Assembly: GCA_963763495.1 (NCBI GenBank)
Contig: CAVXOY010000022.1
Location: forward strand, 1-62,230
DNA: 62,230 bases
From: DAOUEO01 sp963763495
GTDB taxonomy: Bacteria > Chloroflexota > Dehalococcoidia > DSTF01 > JALHUB01
Direction: 5' to 3'
This document shows, in pieces, positions 56,236-62,230 of the stretch. The notes under the pieces were generated by a model, which did no database searches, had not been told where the DNA came from, and saw only the letters and a list, made by a program, of their open reading frames with translations. The stretch's first letter is position 1. Each line of letters begins with the position of its first letter. Made by a program: the position numbers and the translations under genes.

Positions 56236-57120
56236 TTGGGGCGGAAAACGGAGAAGCGCGAGCGTTCAGAGCGCACTACGGAGGGGCCTCGTCCTGCTGA
56301 GGGCGGGGCCCACCGCTATCGCTGGCTGGCGGTGGCTGCTGCCGTCGCCGTCGGCGGTGCGCTGGTTGCCATCGTCGCGTTTCTGGCGCTGAGCGGGGGC
56401 TCAGGCGAAGACTCCAGCCTCAAAGCCGCCATCGTCGACCAGTTGAGCGCGCGTGAGCCCGATCCCGCCTTCGTCGAAGCGGCGACGGCCACCCTGAAGC
56501 AGGCCGGCTACAGCGTCGACTACTACCCCAGCGACGAGGTGACGGTCGGCCTTTACAGCAACCTGCCGGCCCGCGACTACGACATCGTCCTCCTGCGCGC
56601 CCACTCCGCCGTGCCTGAGAAGGACCTGGCCCTTCCCGCCGACGTCGACCCGGCCATCCTCCAGCGCATCATGGACAAGATAGGCGACGACGTGCTCCTG
56701 TTCACGTCCGAGACCTACGACGAGAACGCCTACATCGAAGACCAGAAGGCGCTGCGACTCTTCCCCGTCGTCTATCCCGGTGACCAGATGAGCGAGTCCT
56801 ATTTCGCTGTCTCCTCCGGCTTCGTGGCGTCGAGCATGACGGGGAGATTCGACGGCGCGACGGTCATCCTCATGGGCTGCAGCAGCCTGGCCTCCGAGCG
56901 GACGGCGGCGGCGCTTGTCGATAGGGGCGCGGCAGCGGTCGTCGGCTGGAGCGACACCGTATCGCCCGCGCACACCGACGCGGCGACGGAGCGCCTGCTG
57001 CAGCTTCTGCTGGCGGACGGCAAGCCAATCGCCGAAGCGGTGGCGAAGACGATGGCCGAGCTCGGCCCCGACCCCTCGTACGGCGCCGTCATGCGCTCTT
57101 ACCCCTCCGGCGGCGGGTAG
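56236..57120 (+). CDS. Membrane-anchored protein with caspase/CHAT-like fold
   Basis: 294 aa. Charged N-terminus, one TM helix (about 30-53), then an external domain: AREPDPAFVEAATATLKQAGYSVDYYPSDEVTV, YDIVLLRAHSAVPEKD (possible catalytic His), GRFDGATVILMGCSSLASERTAAALVDRGAAAVVGWSDTVSP (possible catalytic Cys), then LLQLLLADGKPIAEAVAKTMAELGPD. The order of strand-His and strand-Cys, with a missing-subunit helix after it, resembles CHAT/caspase-like peptidases; this is a pattern inference. Start taken at TTG 56236. Upstream of the surface-protein cluster. Confidence 0.65.
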   Translation: MGRKTEKRERSERTTEGPRPAEGGAHRYRWLAVAAAVAVGGALVAIVAFLALSGGSGEDSSLKAAIVDQLSAREPDPAFVEAATATLKQAGYSVDYYPSDEVTVGLYSNLPARDYDIVLLRAHSAVPEKDLALPADVDPAILQRIMDKIGDDVLLFTSETYDENAYIEDQKALRLFPVVYPGDQMSESYFAVSSGFVASSMTGRFDGATVILMGCSSLASERTAAALVDRGAAAVVGWSDTVSPAHTDAATERLLQLLLADGKPIAEAVAKTMAELGPDPSYGAVMRSYPSGGG

Positions 57121-57183
57121 CATTTTGTCCCATACATTTGTCTCATCTTTTCGCTTCTCCTTAACGAGAGCCGTAATTCGCAC

Positions 57184-57211
57184 TTGACGAATGCGTTAGC
57201 CACTGTATGAT
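57184..57211 (+). promoter_or_regulatory. Promoter of surface-protein gene 1 (family copy 1)
   Basis: TTGACG (57184-57189), 16 nt, TATGAT (57206-57211). Surrounding bases (ACTTGACGAATGCGTTAG, then ACTGTATGATGG and ACTGGTGGC) match the promoters of the next two genes. Confidence 0.75.
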
Positions 57212-57346
57212 GGTTGTACTGGTGGCTCTGTCGTTATCCCCGCCTAGTCAGTAAGGCGTTGGCCTTCTGGTCCCAGCCAGTGCAGTGGGATCTATTCCTG
57301 CTATTTGGGTGGACACCCGTCCAGGCACTGGCAAGCGGTGGTGCTT

Positions 57347-58785
57347 ATGCGCCGTCCGGCAACACGCATTCTACTCGCGCTGGCTGGCTTAGTGGCCATG
57401 GCATGCGTCTTCGGCGCTAGCTGGGGGTTGCTGAAGCTCGCGCAGGCCGCCCCCACGCTCACGGTCGCCCAAGGAGACTACTCCCCCGATGAGATCGTGG
57501 CCGTTCTCGGCGGCGGTTTCGCGCCTAACACCCTCTATGACATCCCCGTCGTAAGGCCCGACGGAAGCATCGTCAAAGGAGACGGCTCGTTCACCTGCGG
57601 CTGGGACACGGTCCAGTCCGACGGCTCGGGCGCCTTCATTTACCTCTATCAGTTGGATGGCATCGTGGGGACGTATGAGGTAAGGGTCTACCCCTCGCCC
57701 TGGGACGGGAATCTGGCCGAGAGCCCCATCGCCACGGTGACCTTCACCGATGGCAATGTGAAGGCCTTGGCTGGGTCCGGTGAGGTAACGTTCACGCTGA
57801 CCGCGACCCAATACTCGACCACCGATTGCACCGGCAGCGGAGACACTTCGCCCCCATGGGGCACATTCACGGGAGTCAACGACTGGCCCGGCAAGACGTT
57901 CGGCGTGGGCAGCACGGAGTCCGTCAAGCTGCAGGCCGCTGCCACGTCGGACCAGGGAGGGCTGTTTATCTCCTGGTCGTCCGACTACGATTTCACCGAC
58001 CTCGGCGGGGGCGCTATTTGCGTGCAGGGTTTCCAGGCGGGCGGCTCCCACGACTACTTCGTCGAGTATGGCGGAACGCCTACACCGGCACCGACATCCA
58101 CCAATACACCAACGCCTACTCGGACCTTTACACCGACGCCGACATCCACCAATACGCCAACGCCGACCAATACCTACACCCCTACAGCTACGTTCACGCC
58201 TGTACCGCCGACGGCCACCTTCACACCAACGCCAACTAAGACGTTCACCCCCACAGCTACCCGTACCTCTACGCCCACGGCGACCAACACCTACACACCG
58301 ACGGCGACGAATACGTTCACGCCAACGGCCACGAATACGTTCACACCGACCGTCACCAACACACCAACGCCGACGTTGACGCCGATATCGACGTTCACGC
58401 CAACACCCACGCCAACAAGCACGTTCACGCCAAAACCCACCAGTACCTACACCCCCACAGCTACTTCTACCCCGACAGGGACGCCGACACGCACGCCTAC
58501 GCCCACTCCCACGCCCACGGGCGGTGGCGGGCCCACAGTCACGCCAACACGGACACCAACACCGACGCGCACGCCCGTTCCTCCAACGCCAATGCCCACG
58601 CCCACTCACCGGCCGGGCGTTGGCGGCGCTGTGCTGCTCCCGCCCGCTGCTGTCGCTGCTGAGTCCGGGCGCCCACCGATGGCTCCGGCTGGCCAGCAGT
58701 GATCTGGGCGGCGGTGGCAGGCGTCTTGGGTGCGACAGCGCTCGCTGTTGCCGTCTGGCGCGTCAGGGGGCGACGGCTCCGGTAG
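57347..58785 (+). CDS. Secreted Thr/Pro-stalk surface protein 1 (C-terminal frameshift)
   Basis: Signal-anchor MRRPATRILLALAGLVAMACVFGASWG, then a beta-rich domain (about 25-230: LTVAQGDYSPDEIVAVLGGGFAPNTLYDIPV, SFTCGWDTVQSDGSGAFIY) with extracellular character, then about 180 residues of TPTPT/NTFTPT repeats, then PGVGGAVLLPPAAVAAESG. The open frame ends at 58702, but shifting one base near 58665 gives GWPAVIWAAVAGVLGATAL...VRGRRLR with TAG 58783, matching gene 2. ATG 57347 is preferred over a TTG 42 nt upstream. Function unknown; displayed on a stalk. Confidence 0.8.
58075..58620 (+). repeat. Low-complexity Thr-Pro coding repeat
   Basis: Degenerate 6-12-nt units (ACG CCx ACx), coding TPTP/TFTPT, within surface gene 1. 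Shorter versions lie at about 60600-60765 in gene 2 and 61840-62050 in gene 3. Confidence 0.9.
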
Positions 58786-58930
58786 AGCCTCCGGCGGCTA
58801 GCCGCGACTAGACCGTCTGCCGCCCTTCCGAATCGCCGGATACCCCACAGCGGTCTCTTGGTGGTACTTGACAAACGCGTCAAGGACTGTATAATGGCGG
58901 CACTGGTGGCCTTTTCCTGAAACCCCGCTG
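58694..58930 (+). repeat. Duplicated block, copy A (C-terminal codons, 3' region and next promoter)
   Basis: Near-identical to 60847-61080: both start at CAGCAGTGATCTGGGCGG, run through GTCTGGCGCGTCAGGGG and the stop codon, CCTCCGGCGGCTAG, CTCTTGGTGGTACTTGAC and past TATAATGGCGGCACTGG. Identity falls only in the middle of the intergenic part. Confidence 0.85.
58868..58895 (+). promoter_or_regulatory. Promoter of surface-protein gene 2 (family copy 2)
   Basis: TTGACA (58868-58873), 16 nt, TATAAT (58890-58895). The spacer carries AACGCGTCAA, which makes an inverted repeat TTGAC-N6-GTCAA including the -35. Confidence 0.85.
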
Positions 58931-58960
58931 GTTCACCCCTGTCAATAGGGAGGTTGTCCG

Positions 58961-60939
58961 ATGCCTCGTCAAGCCGTCGCGGGGTCCTAGTCGTGATCAC
59001 CGTGATCGTCACCTTGTCCACTCTGCTAGTCGTCGGCGTTCGAAGCGACTCCTATGCGCACTCTTTTCCCAACACCCCTGCACATTTGGAGATTGATATG
59101 GACCCGACGAATGGCAGCGGCCCCTGCAGCCCCGTTGATACGACGGTCCAGCACAGCCCAGGGGAGACGTACACGGTGGCGGTCTGCCTGACGGATGCTC
59201 TGGCGTCGCCAGCTGCGTTCACGTTTCACCTGCTTTACGACGACACGCTCAACGAGTGTGTGCCCGCCAGTTGCGCCCCGAGTGATGAGTATTGTCTCGA
59301 CAGCAACCCCGACGCCAACGTTGGACTGACTTCGTTCTGGTTCCGAACCTAGGATCGGAATGGGACTGCAACATGCTGGGGTTTCTTGCCTCCCGCCTGC
59401 GATTCGGATCCATTGGCTGGCCCTGGATATGGGCAGGTGTTCCTGAATTGCGCAGCACTGTTCGGTACAGCCACCCTGCAGGTAGGAGAGGGCGTGTCGA
59501 GTCCGCTCGCGGAGGTAACGTTCCACGCTGCTTCCGGTGGTATCGACAACCTGAGCTTTGCCGATGCCGCAGTTGGCGATGCGGATTCGAACGTCTTGGC
59601 GTGGTGCGACCCAACCAGCCCATGCTTCGGCGGTGCGATATCTACAACGGGGGAACCTGCTCCGACGCCAACCCCGCTGCCGCCCCTCCCCACGTCGACT
59701 CCGTGGCCTGTTCCGGCTGCTACCTATATACCGGTCGGTGAACACGCTGAGCTTTGCGGCATGTTGGCCGATCCAACCGGACCCTACATCTACGTGGCGG
59801 ACTGCTGGCGGCATCATGTCTTGGTGATCGATACGGATTGGGATAGGATCGACGCCACTATCCCTGTGTCGGGCAGGCCCAACAATATGGATGTTTCCTC
59901 TGACGGGTCATCGCTGTACGTCGCAATGGGGGATCAGGATGCGCTCGCGGTCGTTAACCTCGCGTCCCGAACGCAGACAGGGACAATCCCAGTTTCGCAT
60001 CCCTACGATATTGCGCTGGGCGGAGGAAACAAGGCATACGTAACGAGCAGCTTGGGGAATTCCATTTCCATCGTTGACCTTGTCAGCGGAACTACCCTTG
60101 GCTCAATCCCTTCGTCAGAGAACTTGGCTTATTTGGCGATAAGCTCCGATAAGCACTTCCTGTACGCTGGCGGCGACTCGCTGGGCCGCATCGCGAAATA
60201 CGACATTTCCGGAGATGACCCCTCACTGGTGACGAGCGCGGTTCTTGGTTCTCACTTCGCGGACCTGAAGTTGAGTCCCGATGGTACTCGTCTCTACCTT
60301 CCTGGGGTCTACTACAACATGCCTGCGCTGGACACCGCCAACTTGTCTGTCCTCGGGCACTTCCACGTCGCGAACGACTCCAGTGGGTATGATGCGGCAC
60401 TGAGTCCCGACGGTTCTAAGGTGTACGTGTCTAACTCGGTGTATGCCTACCGCTATGACGCCAACACCTTCTCGTTTGATGGTTGGTATTTCGTGATGTG
60501 GGCCTCGGGTCATCTGGAGCATGCGGCCTTCGGCAACAAGCTCTACGTCTCCGCCGGGTGGAACATAGCGGTCATCAACACTACTGAGTACGGTCCTCCC
60601 AGTCCCACACGTACTCCCACTCCCATCACCACGGACACGCCCACGCCGACCCTCACAGCCACACGTACCTCAACGCCCGTGGCACCCACCGCCACGTTCA
60701 CGCCTATGCCTACACCCACGGCGACGCGCACACCAGTGCCAGCTACACCTACCCCGACCAAGCCACCGGGCGTTGGCGGCGTGGTCAAGCTCCCGCCGTC
60801 GGCCGTTGCTGCTGAGGCCGGCGCGCCAACCGATGACTCCGACTGGGCAGCAGTGATCTGGGCGGCGGTGGCAGGCGCCTTGGGTGCGACAGCGCTCGCT
60901 GTTGCCGTCTGGCGCGTCAGGGGGCGACGGCTCCGGTAA
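58961..60939 (+). CDS. Secreted surface protein 2: cohesin-like domain, YVTN beta-propeller, Thr/Pro stalk, shared C-terminal anchor
   Basis: GGGAGG lies 8 nt before ATG 58961 (MPRQAVAG); shifts near 58985, 59340 and 59390 must be repaired. Signal-anchor VLVVITVIVTLSTLLVVGV; Cys-rich beta domain (LEIDMDPTNGSGPCSPVDTTV, YCLDSNPDANVG, EWDCNMLGFLPPACDSD); short PTPTPLPPLPTSTP linker; a seven-bladed-type propeller with YVTN-like units (PYIYVADCWRHHVLVIDTD, SSLYVAMGDQDALAVVNLAS, NKAYVTSSLGNSISIVDLVS); stalk; then PGVGGVVKLPPSAVAAEAG, TM helix and RGRRLR. Extracellular binding function is inferred. Confidence 0.85.
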
Positions 60940-61080
60940 AGCCTCCGGCGGCTAGTCGCGACGCCAGCCGTCTGCCGTCTCAGTCGCCGGATAGCCCGCC
61001 CCCCTCTTGGTGGTACTTGACAAACGCGTCAGGGACTGTATAATGGCGGCACTGGTGGTCTTTTCCTGAATCCCCGCCGA
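60847..61080 (+). repeat. Duplicated block, copy B
   Basis: Second copy of the block at 58694-58930, spanning the end of surface gene 2 and the promoter of gene 3. Confidence 0.85.
61017..61044 (+). promoter_or_regulatory. Promoter of surface-protein gene 3 (family copy 3)
   Basis: TTGACA (61017-61022), 16 nt, TATAAT (61039-61044). Differs from copy 2 at only a few positions within 70 nt. Confidence 0.85.
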
Positions 61081-61101
61081 CTCTGATTTCGCGTCTTTGA
61101 G

Positions 61102-62225
61102 GTGAGCGGTGCGCATTGCGATTCTCGGGGTACGGCCTGGCCTCGTCTCTTGGGTATGCTGGCGGCTGGCGTACTGATTATTATGGGAATCCTGGCGGTG
61201 GGGGTGGTGGGATCAGGCCGGTGATGCGGAGAACGCATCAGCCCAGACCGGGTTGTCGTTAGCGCTGGATATGGACATTAGCGACGGCGGTCCGTGCGCT
61301 GATGTGGACGACAGTGTGAGCCATACTGTTGGTGACCCCGCCTATGGCGTCGGCATATGCATCAATGGCATGTCTAGTGCACTGGGAGGGTTCCAGATCA
61401 CCGTTCACTACAATGACAGGCTGAACCAGGCGCCGGAGGTGGGCTGTGTTCCTGGTGACTACCACTGTCTGGACAGCAATCCCGATGTCAACGCTGGCTC
61501 TACTACCTGGGGGACACCTCTCGGCGCTGCTTGGGATTGCACCAGTTTTGGAACTGCCCCGCCTCGGGGTGACAACAACGCGGCCACAGGCGAGGCCAAC
61601 GGCGAGGCGTTTATTGCCTGCGTCAATGTGATGCGCATTCACATTTGGAGACGACGAGACTTCAGGCGTGTTGGCTGTGATCAACTTCGATATCATCGGC
61701 GGCGGGAGCCTGGATAGTCTTACCTTCAGCGACATCATGTTCGGGGACCCCCAGCACGCAGACATCGGTAGCTGCAATCCACATGTGCCAGGCACTCCTC
61801 AAATGACCTGCACCGCCGGGACGGATAGCAAGGTCGGCCCCACGCCCACCAATACGTTCACACCTACGCCTACCGCCACATTCACTGCAACCGCGACACC
61901 TAGACCGACCCGTACGTTCACACCTACGCCTACCGCTACATTCACTGCAACCGCGACACCTAGACCGACCACTACGTTCACACCTGCCTACCGCTACATT
62001 CACTCCAACCGCGACGCCTACCCCGGTGCCACCCACACCCACGCGGCCACCAGGCGTTGGTGGCGCTGTCCTGATCCCGCCCGCCGCTGTCGCTGCTGAG
62101 GTCGGCGCGCCAGCGGAGGGCACCGGCTGGCCAGCAGTGATTGGGCGGCCCTGGCAAGCGGCGTAGCTGGAGTTGCCGTCGCTGTCGCTGGTGGCTGGTA
62201 TGCCCGGAGGCGGCGGCTGCGCTAG
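61102..62225 (+). CDS. Secreted surface protein 3: cohesin-like domain, Thr/Pro stalk, shared C-terminal anchor (several frameshifts)
   Basis: From GTG 61102 (or ATG 61156): MLAAGVLIIMGILAVGVVGSG signal-anchor, shift near 61215, then LALDMDISDGGPCADVDDSV, LGGFQITVHYNDRLNQAPEVGC, YHCLDSNPDVNAGSTTWGTPLGAAWDCTSFG and, after a shift near 61650, SGVLAVINFDIIGGGSLDSLTFSDIMFGD. Same Cys pattern as gene 2 but no propeller. Stalk with TPTPTATFTATATPRP repeats, shift near 61985, then PPGVGGAVLIPPAAVAAEVGAP, and after a shift near 62142 GVAVAVAGGWYARRRRLR with TAG 62223. Confidence 0.82.
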
Positions 62226-62230
62226 CGCCC

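Noticed and set aside
57389..58609. 406-codon Arg/Gly/Cys-rich frame on the minus strand
   Set aside because: Antisense of the Thr-Pro repeat of surface gene 1; the repetitive look comes from that repeat.
58075..58620. Regular short repeats resembling a CRISPR array or VNTR
   Set aside because: Units are degenerate codons for Thr and Pro inside one long frame; no spacers of constant length and no cas genes.

Overview
This window (about 62 kb, GC-rich) carries mostly ordinary chromosomal genes. The gene set points to an uncultured Chloroflexota, probably Dehalococcoidia-like; this is inference. The evidence is DUF4389 membrane proteins, a PPOX-MenA fusion, an R3H-domain ATPase beside tmk, coenzyme F420 genes (cofE, F420:NADP oxidoreductase), a LexA with a Gram-positive-type SOS box, PdxST-type vitamin B6 synthesis, and Thr/Pro-stalked secreted proteins that share one C-terminal anchor. 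Many genes are broken by single-base frame shifts while the encoded domains stay perfectly conserved. The shifts cluster at 1-4, 7.8-9, 14.6-15.2, 31.8-32.5, 36-46, 49-56 and 58.6-62.2 kb, and are absent from about 16.3-31.7 kb. I treat them as assembly indels, not decay, and annotate whole genes across them.

Layout. 1-7.6 kb (minus): purL and purQ separated by two DUF4389 membrane-protein genes, then a PgpH-type c-di-AMP phosphodiesterase. 7.8-10.7 kb: a Cys-rich (probably Fe-S) HTH regulator and menaquinone genes menG-menA. 10.9-16.5 kb: PAP2 phosphatase, CvpA, HNH nuclease, mutM, pheA, and a uspA-trkA-trkA operon. 16.8-24.3 kb (plus): pdxS-pdxT, GNAT, R3H ATPase, tmk, an ABC exporter, an SDR. 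24.3-25.4 kb: a consensus promoter, a c-di-AMP (ydaO) riboswitch and two small zinc-ribbon genes. 25.5-31.8 kb: a regulatory island with a NarL-type response regulator, csrA, a Gfo/Idh/MocA-like protein, a FliA/WhiG-like sigma factor and a hybrid histidine kinase. 31.8-40.5 kb: LmbE deacetylase, lexA with its own SOS box, an orphan OppD, holA, selC (tRNA-Sec), trxB, trxA, a CsoR-family repressor with a palindromic operator, plsX, a methyltransferase and an M20 peptidase.

40.6-49.8 kb is a thiamine locus: TPP riboswitch, thiD-thiC-nudix-thiG-thiE-thiS-thiO on plus, facing a second thiE and a thiZ-thiX-thiY pyrimidine ABC importer on minus. 49.9-56.1 kb: F420 genes, an MFS transporter, a PhlG-like hydrolase, ilvD and a GNAT. 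56.2-62.2 kb: a membrane-anchored caspase/CHAT-like protein, then three tandem surface-protein genes. Each of these has a nearly identical promoter, a Thr-Pro stalk, and a shared C-terminal cassette made of a V-x-(L/I)-PP-(A/S)-AVAAE motif, one TM helix and an Arg-rich tail.

Themes linking the genes are c-di-AMP and potassium control (PgpH, riboswitch, RCK and USP proteins), thiol redox (trxA/trxB/CsoR beside selC), and a surface-protein family with what may be an undescribed C-terminal sorting signal.
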